Shown: positions 1-6,382 of the stretch, one piece after another | Numbering within the stretch: the stretch's first letter is position 1 | How the letters are laid out: every line of letters begins with the position of its first letter | Assembly (NCBI GenBank): GCA_947581665.1 | Contig: CANPVI010000032.1 | Span: forward strand, 1-11,131 | DNA: 11,131 nucleotides | Reading direction: 5' to 3' | Origin: an uncultured Atopobiaceae bacterium | GTDB lineage: Bacteria; Actinomycetota; Coriobacteriia; Coriobacteriales; Atopobiaceae | Made by a program: the position numbers and the translations under genes | The notes under the pieces: generated by a model | What the model was told of the DNA's origin: nothing | Seen by the model: only the letters and a program-made list of their open reading frames with translations | Databases searched by the model: none

Positions 1-15
1 CGTTTCGGCCGTGGC

Positions 16-103
16 CCCACCCGAATCTTTGGGCCGAGGACCCACTTTTTCGGTGCACGAGTGCACCGAAAAAGTGGGTCCTCGGCCTAAGGGCTCGGGT
101 GGG
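16..103. repeat. Very long imperfect inverted repeat (hairpin)
   Basis: The core is a perfect 27-bp inverted repeat, 32-58 against 61-87, with only GA between the arms. Pairing continues outward to about 16/103 with a few G-T pairs and one clear mismatch (25/94), so each arm is about 43 bp. Each core arm holds a T5 or A5 block next to CGGTGCAC. A transcript in either direction would form a very stable hairpin, so it may be a bidirectional terminator of an upstream gene or a dispersed palindromic repeat. There is no U-tract after the stem, so it is not a textbook intrinsic terminator. The inverted repeat is certain; the function is inferred. Confidence 0.85.
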
Positions 104-143
104 TCCTCGGCCTAAGGGCTCGGGTGGGTCCTCGGCCTCAAGG
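76..143. repeat. 25-bp tandem repeat, about 2.7 copies
   Basis: Units 76-100 and 101-125 are identical 25-mers beginning GGGTCCTCGGCC and ending CTCGGGT. A third, partial copy (126-143) diverges after CCTC. The first unit is part of the right arm of the large hairpin at 16-103, so the array looks like tandem duplication of that arm. The repeats end about 60 bp before the flavin-reductase start. No spacers of differing sequence are present, so it is not a CRISPR. Confidence 0.9.
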
Positions 144-192
144 TGCGAGCGGGTGCACAATACGTGCGGACATGCGAGACCCGTACGAGATG

Positions 193-198
193 AAGGAG
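193..198 (+). promoter_or_regulatory. Ribosome binding site deciding the flavin reductase start
   Basis: AAGGAG lies 6 nt before the ATG at 205. This favours 205 over the longer in-frame options at 124, 172 and 190, the first of which lies inside the tandem repeat array. Confidence 0.8.
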
Positions 199-204
199 CG
201 AGTG

Positions 205-795
205 ATGGAGTTCTACGACATCGATCCCAAGGAGCTGGACCTGCAGCCGCTGGACATCTTCGCCACCGACTGGGCGCTGCTCACGGCGGGCACCGAGGAT
301 TCCTGGAACACGATGACCATCGGCTGGGGCGGCCTCGGCACCCTCTGGAGCCAGCCCATGGCGACGGTCTACGTGCGTCCGGACCGCCATACGCACGGCT
401 TCATGGAGGAGAGCGATCGCTTCACCATCTCCTTCTTCGGCGAGGACGATCGCGAGAAGCTGAACTTCTGCGGCGCGCACTCCGGCCGCGACACGGACAA
501 GACCGCGTGCGGCCTCCAGCCGATGGAGGTGGACGACGGCGCCATCGCCTTCGAGGACGCCGAGCTCATCATCAGCTGCCGCAAGGTCTATCGCAGCGAC
601 TTCGAGCCCGGCAAGTTCCTCGACGCCTCGATCCTCGCATCGCGCTACCCCGGCGAGACGCCGCTGCACACGGCCTACTGGGGCATCGTCGAGCACGTGT
701 ACGTGGCCGAGAGCATCCTCGACGACGAGGACGAGTGCGGCTGCGGCGACGATGACTGCGGCTGCGAGCACCACCATCACCACGACGAGGCGTGA
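205..795 (+). CDS. Flavin reductase family protein with Cys/His-rich tail
   Basis: This 196-residue protein resembles the FMN-binding split-barrel flavin reductase (flavoredoxin-like) family. Typical features are WNTMTIGWGGLGTLWSQP (residues 34-51) followed by VYVRPDRHTHGF (55-66), where these proteins bind flavin, and NFCGAHSGRDTDK (87-99). Such proteins bind FMN and pass electrons from NAD(P)H or a partner; the substrate here is unknown. The ATG at 205 is chosen because AAGGAG (193-198) lies 6 nt upstream; ATGs at 124, 172 and 190 in the same frame lack such a site. There is no signal peptide, so it is cytosolic. Residues 173-196 are an acidic tail with two CGC motifs (C178/C180, C185/C187) and five consecutive His (189-193), not part of the usual fold and possibly metal-binding. 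It appears to be a single gene. Confidence 0.85.
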   Translation: MEFYDIDPKELDLQPLDIFATDWALLTAGTEDSWNTMTIGWGGLGTLWSQPMATVYVRPDRHTHGFMEESDRFTISFFGEDDREKLNFCGAHSGRDTDKTACGLQPMEVDDGAIAFEDAELIISCRKVYRSDFEPGKFLDASILASRYPGETPLHTAYWGIVEHVYVAESILDDEDECGCGDDDCGCEHHHHHDEA

Positions 796-875
796 GAACG
801 AGGCGCACTCCCCGGTTCCTCCACGAACTTGGATTCCCCGCGATGCCGCGCAGCTAAGATGGCCGCACGTCATCG

Positions 876-881
876 TACAAT
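876..881 (+). promoter_or_regulatory. Possible -10 element for the RCC1-repeat gene
   Basis: TACAAT matches the -10 consensus at 5 of 6 positions and lies 45 nt before the ATG at 927, giving a leader of about 39 nt. No convincing -35 is seen at 16-18 bp upstream, so this is a weak call. The 131-bp gap from 796 to 926 shows no other clear signal. Confidence 0.3.
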
Positions 882-926
882 GCCGTTCCCACCTGCTGAA
901 TCGGCTTTCGGGAAGGGGACCCATCC

Positions 927-3848
927 ATGCGAGCTAAGCCCCGAAAGGCGTCGCTTCTCGCCACGTGCGCCACGATCCTCGTCCTCGCGCTCTGCACGCT
1001 CCTCGCCCTGCCCGCCCCCGCACTCGCCCGCGAGCCCAGCGCCGGCGAGGCCCACGCCGACGCGCTCCGCGCGCTCGAGCTGCAGGGCCTGAAGATCAAG
1101 CAGGTCGCCCTCGGCAAACAGCATGGTGCCGCCGTCTGCGAAGGCGGATCCCTCTGGATGTGGGGCTATAACGAGTACGGCGAGCTCGGTTTCGAGGAAA
1201 AGGTTGAGGTGTGGACGCCCCGACGAGTGAGCGGCATCGGGGCAGTGAAGGCCGTCTCCCTCGGCGAACACCACAGCGCCGCCATCTGCGAGGACGGGAC
1301 GCTCTGGATGTGGGGGCGTAACGCAAACGGCCAGCTGGGCGATGGGACGACGGACAATCGATGGGAGCCCGCGCAGGTAGACGACCTTGAGGGCGTGAAA
1401 CTCGTCTCCCTCGGGTTCAACCACAGCGCGGCCGTGGATGGCAACGGTGCGCTCTGGACGTGGGGCGGCAACTCGTCCGGGCAGCTGGGAATCGACTCGA
1501 CAGAGGACAAGTCAACGCCCCAGCAAGTGAGCACCGTAGGCAAAGTGGTGTCCGTCTCCCTCAACGCGAGTTGGAGCTACGACGGCTATAGCGCGGTTGT
1601 CTGTGAGGACGGATCGCTCTGGACGTGGGGTGCGAACTCGTCCGGAAGACTGGGCAACGGGACCACCGAAGGGACGCAGGCGCCCCAAAAGATCACTGGC
1701 ATTCCCGATATGGCTTCCGTGGCCCTCGGTGGCTACCACGCGGCCGCCATCGGCAAAGATGGGTCGCTCTGGACGTGGGGCGCCAACTCCGGCGGCCAGC
1801 TGGGAAACGGTACGTCGAGCTACGGAAGCAATCCCACGCCCAAGAAGGTGGAGGCTCTTCAGAACGTGACCTCCGTCTCCCTCGGCGACACGCATAGCGC
1901 TGCCGTCGACAAAGATGGATCGCTTTGGACGTGGGGCGGCAACAGCAGCGGCCAGCTCGGAATCGGAACGTCGGGCATTGGAGACAATCCCACGCCCCAG
2001 AAGGTGGAGACCATCTCGGACGTCGCATCCGTCTCCCTCGGCTCCATGTCCAATAGCGCCGCAGTCTGTGAGGACGGGTCGCTCTGGACATGGGGCAACA
2101 GCTTGCATGGCCGGTTAGGCCTGGAAACAAGCTCGTCGCTAGTGAAGGTACCGACCCAGGTCATCATCGAATCTGATACGGAGCCTGCCGAGGCGAGCAT
2201 CTCGCTCGACGGGGAATCGCTGGAGTTCGTCTACGCGGCGGGCGAATCATGGTGCGTCCCCATGTACACGACCGTGGCGCTCTCCTGCAAGAACTGCGTA
2301 CCCGCCACGCCGGTGGTCGATGGGCCGCTCGAGGTCAAGCTCGCCGAGGACGAATCGAGCGGCGACCACTATGTCTACGACATCGCTCCGACCGGGCGTC
2401 CAAGCGCCACCACGGTGGTCCATGTCACCTTCAGCGCGAAATCGACGGTCACCGGCATCGCCGATCCGGAGCCCGTCACACTTACGGTCACGATCACCGT
2501 GACGGGGGACGCCCCGACGCCCGTCCATAGCGTGACGTTCGACGTGAGAGGCCACGGCAATACCCCCGACGTCCAGCAGGTGACCGAGGGTGAGACGGTC
2601 CAAAGGCCCACGGACCCCACGGCGACGGGCTGGAGGTTCGACGGCTGGTTCAGCGACACGGCCCTCACCCGCGAATACGACTTCACCACGCCCGTCACCG
2701 CTGACCTCACGCTCTACGCCAAGTGGACGCAAACCGGCGGCACCACGCCTGGCAGCGGTGGCGGCGGGACCGGCGGTGGTAGTGGCGGCACCAGCGATGG
2801 AAGCACCGGCGGTGGTGGCGGTGGCGGCACCAGCGCGCCCTCTCCCACGCCCCCGACCACGGGCGGCCTCGCCGACGCGGGCTCGAGCGACGCCTTCGAT
2901 TCCGAGATCAACGACGCCACCGGGGACTTCGCGACCGTGACCACCGAATCGCGCGATGACGGCGACGTCACGATCACCGTGGACATCACCGACCCCGAGA
3001 CCACGGCGGACGCGGTGGGCACGGGCGTCGTGGGCAGCGTCGTTGAGAGCGTTTCAGCCTACGTCAACGGCGCCGGCATCAAGGCCACGTCCGCCGTGGC
3101 CACCTGCCCGCTCGATGAGGAAGTCGCCGCCTTGAGCCTGCTCGGAGCGATCGACGATGCCGAGAGGGCCACCTTCGTGGACGGCGTGATCGCGGCCGCC
3201 GTGCCCGAGGGCGACCTCGCCACCGCAGACGGCCTCACGGCGCTCGTCGCCGACGACGACACCGCGTCCGACGCCGCGCCCGAGACTGCGGGCGAGCTCG
3301 TGGGCATGGCGACGCAGATCCAGGTGAGCTCCGACGAGGGCCTCTCCTCGGCGGCCGAGGTCACCTACACGATCCTCTTCACGGGAAAGACCCTGGGCGA
3401 GCCGGTCTACCGCCTCTACAACCCCTACGAGAAACTGCACCTCTACACCGCCGACCCCCACGAGGTCGAGCAGCTCACCCGCGCGGGCTGGACGCTTGAC
3501 TACGACGGAGCGCCGCTCTGGATGCAGCCCTCCGCCGATTCGGAGGGCGCCTCCGTGATCGTCCGCTTCCAAAACCCCTGGAGCCACGACCACTACTACT
3601 GCGCACAGACCGACACCACGCAGATCGCCCGGCTCGAGCGCGATGGCTGGGTGCAGGACAGCGAGGCGAGCTGGCTCGTGAGCGCGCCCGCCCACACGGG
3701 CGTGGGTGTCCACACCCTCTTCAACGAGTGGAACTCCGTGGACACGCACCTTTGGACGCCCAGCTCGACCGAGGTGGGAGCCCTCACCGGCATGGGGTGG
3801 GCGGAGCACGCCATGACGATCTGGGCCGTCTCCAGCCGCTTCGCGTAG
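927..3848 (+). CDS. Secreted RCC1-repeat beta-propeller protein with InlB B-repeat and DUF5648 module
   Basis: The protein has 973 residues. Residues 1-34 form a Sec signal peptide, with likely cleavage after APALA. Seven RCC1 units follow (about 55-410), marked by LWxWG at 76, 126, 176, 231, 281, 333 and 386, each followed by N/G-rich GxLG; seven units would close one seven-bladed propeller. Residues 411-530 look like an Ig-like beta domain, 534-601 match the InlB/Listeria-Bacteroides B-repeat (GWRFDGWFSD, LTLYAKW), and 603-650 are a Gly/Ser/Thr/Pro linker. Residues 655-820 are unrecognised. Residues 826-970 form three DUF5648-type blades (VYRLYNPYEKLHLYTADPHEV first). There is no LPXTG or C-terminal membrane span, so it is secreted or held non-covalently. 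GGAAGGGG (911-918) precedes the ATG by 8 nt. Bacterial RCC1 proteins of this kind are often surface or binding proteins; a Ran-exchange role is not implied. Confidence 0.9.
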   Translation: MRAKPRKASLLATCATILVLALCTLLALPAPALAREPSAGEAHADALRALELQGLKIKQVALGKQHGAAVCEGGSLWMWGYNEYGELGFEEKVEVWTPRRVSGIGAVKAVSLGEHHSAAICEDGTLWMWGRNANGQLGDGTTDNRWEPAQVDDLEGVKLVSLGFNHSAAVDGNGALWTWGGNSSGQLGIDSTEDKSTPQQVSTVGKVVSVSLNASWSYDGYSAVVCEDGSLWTWGANSSGRLGNGTTEGTQAPQKITGIPDMASVALGGYHAAAIGKDGSLWTWGANSGGQLGNGTSSYGSNPTPKKVEALQNVTSVSLGDTHSAAVDKDGSLWTWGGNSSGQLGIGTSGIGDNPTPQKVETISDVASVSLGSMSNSAAVCEDGSLWTWGNSLHGRLGLETSSSLVKVPTQVIIESDTEPAEASISLDGESLEFVYAAGESWCVPMYTTVALSCKNCVPATPVVDGPLEVKLAEDESSGDHYVYDIAPTGRPSATTVVHVTFSAKSTVTGIADPEPVTLTVTITVTGDAPTPVHSVTFDVRGHGNTPDVQQVTEGETVQRPTDPTATGWRFDGWFSDTALTREYDFTTPVTADLTLYAKWTQTGGTTPGSGGGGTGGGSGGTSDGSTGGGGGGGTSAPSPTPPTTGGLADAGSSDAFDSEINDATGDFATVTTESRDDGDVTITVDITDPETTADAVGTGVVGSVVESVSAYVNGAGIKATSAVATCPLDEEVAALSLLGAIDDAERATFVDGVIAAAVPEGDLATADGLTALVADDDTASDAAPETAGELVGMATQIQVSSDEGLSSAAEVTYTILFTGKTLGEPVYRLYNPYEKLHLYTADPHEVEQLTRAGWTLDYDGAPLWMQPSADSEGASVIVRFQNPWSHDHYYCAQTDTTQIARLERDGWVQDSEASWLVSAPAHTGVGVHTLFNEWNSVDTHLWTPSSTEVGALTGMGWAEHAMTIWAVSSRFA
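1089..2171 (+). repeat. Seven tandem RCC1-encoding units
   Basis: Seven coding repeats of about 150-165 bp encode propeller blades. The nucleotide stretch coding LWTWG (CTCTGGACGTGGGG, or one base different) recurs nearly unchanged at about 1452, 1617, 1767, 1923 and 2082, while the first two units use LWMWG. The middle units are more alike in DNA than the outer ones, suggesting recent duplication or gene conversion. Confidence 0.85.
3402..3836 (+). repeat. DUF5648 module, three blades (RCC1 protein)
   Basis: Codons 826-970 encode three imperfect repeats of about 40-50 residues, each with an aromatic/HxY core and a closing G-W (AGWTL, DGWVQ, MGWAE). The first blade, VYRLYNP...LHLYTADPHE...AGW, is the clearest. 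The same module occurs in the next gene at 4371-4769. Confidence 0.75.
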
Positions 3849-3867
3849 CGCCATGCGGGCATGGCGC
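3848..3867 (+). terminator. Possible terminator hairpin after the RCC1-repeat gene
   Basis: A perfect 9-bp inverted repeat, GCGCCATGC (3848-3856) against GCATGGCGC (3859-3867), begins on the last base of the TAG stop codon. The 2-nt gap means the innermost pair must open. There is no T-tract, so a Rho-independent role is uncertain. The rest of the gap to 4005 shows no clear promoter. Confidence 0.35.
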
Positions 3868-3993
3868 GCACCATGGGACGACCACGCGAGACGGGTCGCC
3901 TTTCCCCGCGATACCTGCGCGATTGTCCCGTGTGCCGTCTCACGTTTTCCGTCATGCTCTTGCCCGGCGGCGAAAGCCAAAGCGGACGCGAAC

Positions 3994-3998
3994 GGGAG
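3994..3998 (+). promoter_or_regulatory. Ribosome binding site deciding the peptidase start
   Basis: GGGAG lies 6 nt before the GTG at 4005. The protein starting there begins with a basic stretch and a hydrophobic Ala/Leu core ending in ARA, a standard Sec signal, which supports this start over the ATG at 3861. Confidence 0.75.
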
Positions 3999-4004
3999 CG
4001 ACGA

Positions 4005-5870
4005 GTGAAGATCTGCGCACGGATTCGACAGCTTGCAGGGGCGGCGGTGGCACTTGCCGCCGCGTTCGCGCTCGCCCTCGGCGCCCCGACGCTCGCGAGG
4101 GCGGATGACGTCGCGGAAGCCGACGCGAGCGTTCGCGTGACGGCCGAAATCTCGCCTGACGAGCGGGAGGTCACGCTCACCGCATCGGGCGGGAGCGCGG
4201 CCCGCGCCTCGGCGCTTGCCTTCGACGTATGGTCTGAGCAGGGAGGCGAGGCCGCCGCGGTGCGCCACGGTGCTGTGCAGTGCGAAGACGGCACGTGGAC
4301 GGCGAGGATCTTCATCGCCTCGGCGACGCCGTACGAGCCCGGACTCCCCTACCACTGCGCGATCGAGGGCGCGGTGCACCGCCTCTACAACCCGAACACC
4401 GGCCAACACCTCTACACGGCAAATCCCACCGAGGCGGACGACCTCTCCCGCACAGGCTGGAGCTACGAGCGGGTGGCTTGGGCGGACCCCGGCGAGGCGG
4501 AGGACGCAGAGGCCGTCTATCGCCTCTACAACCCCTTCACGGGAGATCACCTCTACACCTCGGACGCAAACGAGTACGCGGAGCTGCCGAGTCACGGCTG
4601 GCAGGCCGAGGGCGTCGCGTTCCACTCCGACCCCGCCGAAGCGCAGCCGGTTTATCGTCTCTACAACCCCTTCGAGGAGATCGGCGCGCACCACTACACC
4701 ACCGACGCCTCGGAGTGCCGCGAGCTCGTGGCGCAGGGTTGGACCGAGGAGGGCACCTGTTGGTTCGGCGCGGGCTCGAACGCGGACGGCTCGTGGGGCC
4801 TTCCCGCGGGAAACCAGCCCCACGGCGACCCCGGGGCCTACCACGTGGAGGCCGTGGCGCTCGCAGATGGCGATGAGAGCGCGGGCGAGGACGCGTCCGC
4901 GCTCGGCGAGGCCACGTTCTCCGTGGCCACACCCTCCGCCGAGGCCTCCATCGAGAACCTGAGCGAGGCCCAAGCCACCTTCGACGTCGTGGTGCGCGAC
5001 GTGCAGTCCACCTCCGGCGTGGCGCGCGTGGAGGTGGCCGCGTGGGGTGCCGACGACCAGCACGATGTGGTGTGGTGCACGGCAAACCCGCAGGAGGATG
5101 GCACCTATCGCGCGACGGTGCGCGCCGCCGAGCACGACTTCGCGAGGAACTACCACGCGCACGTCTACATGCGCTGCGCCAACGGGCTCCACGTGAACGT
5201 GGCGCAGGACACCTGCGCGTTCGACTTCGCCAACTTGGTCTACCTCTCAGGCGGCCCGAAGACCTACACCCTCACGATCGTGAATCCCGGGCCCGCGAGC
5301 TCGGTGAGGATGCCCACGTGGTCCGAGGCGAGTGGCCAAGATGACCTCGTGTGGTACGAGGCCACGCACGAGGGCGATCGCTGGACGGCGACCATCAGCA
5401 CGGACAACCTGCTCGATAGCGGCCGCTGCATCACGCACGTCTACGTGGACGGGCAGGTGCGCACGGCGTTCGCCTTCAGCGTCTCGCCGAAGGAAGTCCT
5501 CACGCTTCGACAGCGCGCGATCCTCAAGGCCACGCGCGAAGTGCCCACGCTCGGCTACGGCTACTGCGCCGGCTGGGTGAGCCTCGTCCTCGAGCAGGCG
5601 GGGCTTCCCTGCAACCGCGCCGACAACGCGAAGGACATGTACTACCGGCTCCACCTCACCGATCTCGACCAGCTGCTACCCGGCATGGCCATCGCCGTCT
5701 CCACGCACAGCCGCTCCGTCGCGGGAAGCAAGTGGGGCCACGTGGGCATCTACCTCGGCGACGGCATGGTCGTGGACGACTACGGCTACATCCGCCACTC
5801 CACGCTCGAGTGGTGGCTCGCCTACTACGGCGACCGCGTGCCCGTGCGCTTCGGCTTCCTCGAGTACTAG
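4005..5870 (+). CDS. Secreted Cys/His peptidase or amidase (NlpC/P60- or CHAP-like) with DUF5648 and GBS-Bsp-like repeats
   Basis: The GTG at 4005 is chosen because GGGAG (3994-3998) is 6 nt upstream and the reading then opens with a clean signal peptide (residues 1-33, cleavage after LARA); the in-frame ATG at 3861 would add 48 unlikely residues. The mature protein has 621 codons. Residues 41-119 resemble a GBS-Bsp-like beta domain. Residues 123-255 hold three DUF5648 blades (HRLYNPNTGQHLYTANP, VYRLYNPFTGDHLYTSD, VYRLYNPFEE). Residues 320-410 and 415-492 are two more GBS-Bsp-like repeats. Residues 500-621 are the catalytic domain: Cys521 in GYGYCAGWVS, His579 in WGHVGIYLG, and D591/D592 nearby as possible third residue. 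Such domains cut peptidoglycan peptides, so a wall-remodelling role outside the cell is likely. Its stop overlaps that of the convergent gene. Confidence 0.88.
   Translation: MKICARIRQLAGAAVALAAAFALALGAPTLARADDVAEADASVRVTAEISPDEREVTLTASGGSAARASALAFDVWSEQGGEAAAVRHGAVQCEDGTWTARIFIASATPYEPGLPYHCAIEGAVHRLYNPNTGQHLYTANPTEADDLSRTGWSYERVAWADPGEAEDAEAVYRLYNPFTGDHLYTSDANEYAELPSHGWQAEGVAFHSDPAEAQPVYRLYNPFEEIGAHHYTTDASECRELVAQGWTEEGTCWFGAGSNADGSWGLPAGNQPHGDPGAYHVEAVALADGDESAGEDASALGEATFSVATPSAEASIENLSEAQATFDVVVRDVQSTSGVARVEVAAWGADDQHDVVWCTANPQEDGTYRATVRAAEHDFARNYHAHVYMRCANGLHVNVAQDTCAFDFANLVYLSGGPKTYTLTIVNPGPASSVRMPTWSEASGQDDLVWYEATHEGDRWTATISTDNLLDSGRCITHVYVDGQVRTAFAFSVSPKEVLTLRQRAILKATREVPTLGYGYCAGWVSLVLEQAGLPCNRADNAKDMYYRLHLTDLDQLLPGMAIAVSTHSRSVAGSKWGHVGIYLGDGMVVDDYGYIRHSTLEWWLAYYGDRVPVRFGFLEY
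4371..4769 (+). repeat. DUF5648 module, three blades (peptidase)
   Basis: Three blades at residues 123-255 share RLYNP...HxYT...GW. The codons for YRLYNP (CGCCTCTACAACCCC) are nearly identical to those of the module in the upstream RCC1 gene, suggesting the two modules share a recent origin or exchange sequence. Confidence 0.85.
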
Positions 5871-6340
5871 CGCGCCTCCCGCGCAAGCTCCCACGCGTAC
5901 GCGGCGCCCACGAGGTTCGCGCTCGCCTTGAACTCGCAGGGCACGAGCTCGGGCCTCTCGAAGTGCTGGGGAATGACGTCCGCGAGCTCGTCCACGGCCT
6001 CGCGGAGGTAGCTGATGAAGCGCGGCTCGTTGGAGATGCCGCCCGCGATGGCGAAGACCTCGGGGTCCGTCACCACCTGCAGGTTGCAGAGGTTCCACGC
6101 GGCCCTGCGACGGAGGATCCGAAGCCCCTCCTCCACGCGCGCATCGCCCTCCTGCCGGTGGCCGCCCGTTCCCAGTTTCTGACAGAAGCGCACGATCGTC
6201 GCCGATGCACAGGGCACGGCTTCGGCAAGGGCGGTGATGTCCATCGCGGGCACGTCGCCTGCATGCACGAGGACGTAGTCGGCGATGCGCCTCTCGGCGT
6301 TGGTGAGGCCTTCCGCACACGCGATCCCTTCGAGGACCAT
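5867..6340 (-). pseudogene. Chimeric remnant: RpiR-type HTH fused in frame to ROK kinase C-terminus
   Basis: The ORF has about 157 residues. The first 55 or so match the N-terminal helix-turn-helix of MurR/RpiR regulators (LTNAERRIADYVL, then SATIVRFCQKLG as recognition helix). From about residue 65 the sequence is instead the C-terminal third of a ROK-family sugar kinase (EGDARVEEGL, NLQVVTDPEVFAIAGGIS, then a tail ending AYAWELARE). Missing are the SIS sugar-phosphate-sensing domain of RpiR and the ATP-binding, catalytic and zinc motifs of ROK kinases. The simplest reading is an internal deletion in an rpiR-ROK gene pair that happened to stay in frame. The start at 6340 is preferred over 6346 because AGGGAG (6353-6348) is then 7 nt upstream. 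It lies 42 nt after serS on the same strand. It could still make a small DNA-binding protein, but a full kinase or regulator is excluded. Confidence 0.75.
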
Positions 6341-6382
6341 GGCCATGCTCCCTGTCCGAAGACTCGCCGAGGGCCTGCGGCG

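Noticed and set aside
76..143. CRISPR array
   Set aside because: The 25-bp units abut directly with no spacers, and no cas gene is present.
124..204. Longer N-terminus for the flavin reductase, starting at 124, 172 or 190
   Set aside because: It would code through the tandem repeat or lack a ribosome binding site; AAGGAG fits the ATG at 205.
3861..4004. Longer N-terminus for the peptidase from ATG 3861
   Set aside because: The extra 48 residues precede a complete Sec signal peptide that starts at GTG 4005 with a good ribosome binding site.
3054..5192. 712-codon open frame on the minus strand across the end of the RCC1 gene and the start of the peptidase gene
   Set aside because: It has no recognisable domain, is very rich in Arg/Gly/Val, and lies opposite two well-supported genes. 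Such frames are expected in high-GC DNA with strong third-position bias.
927..5870. Anti-phage defence or toxin delivery locus
   Set aside because: The proteins have Sec signals and wall-type modules but no nuclease, immunity gene, LXG/WXG motif or defence neighbour.
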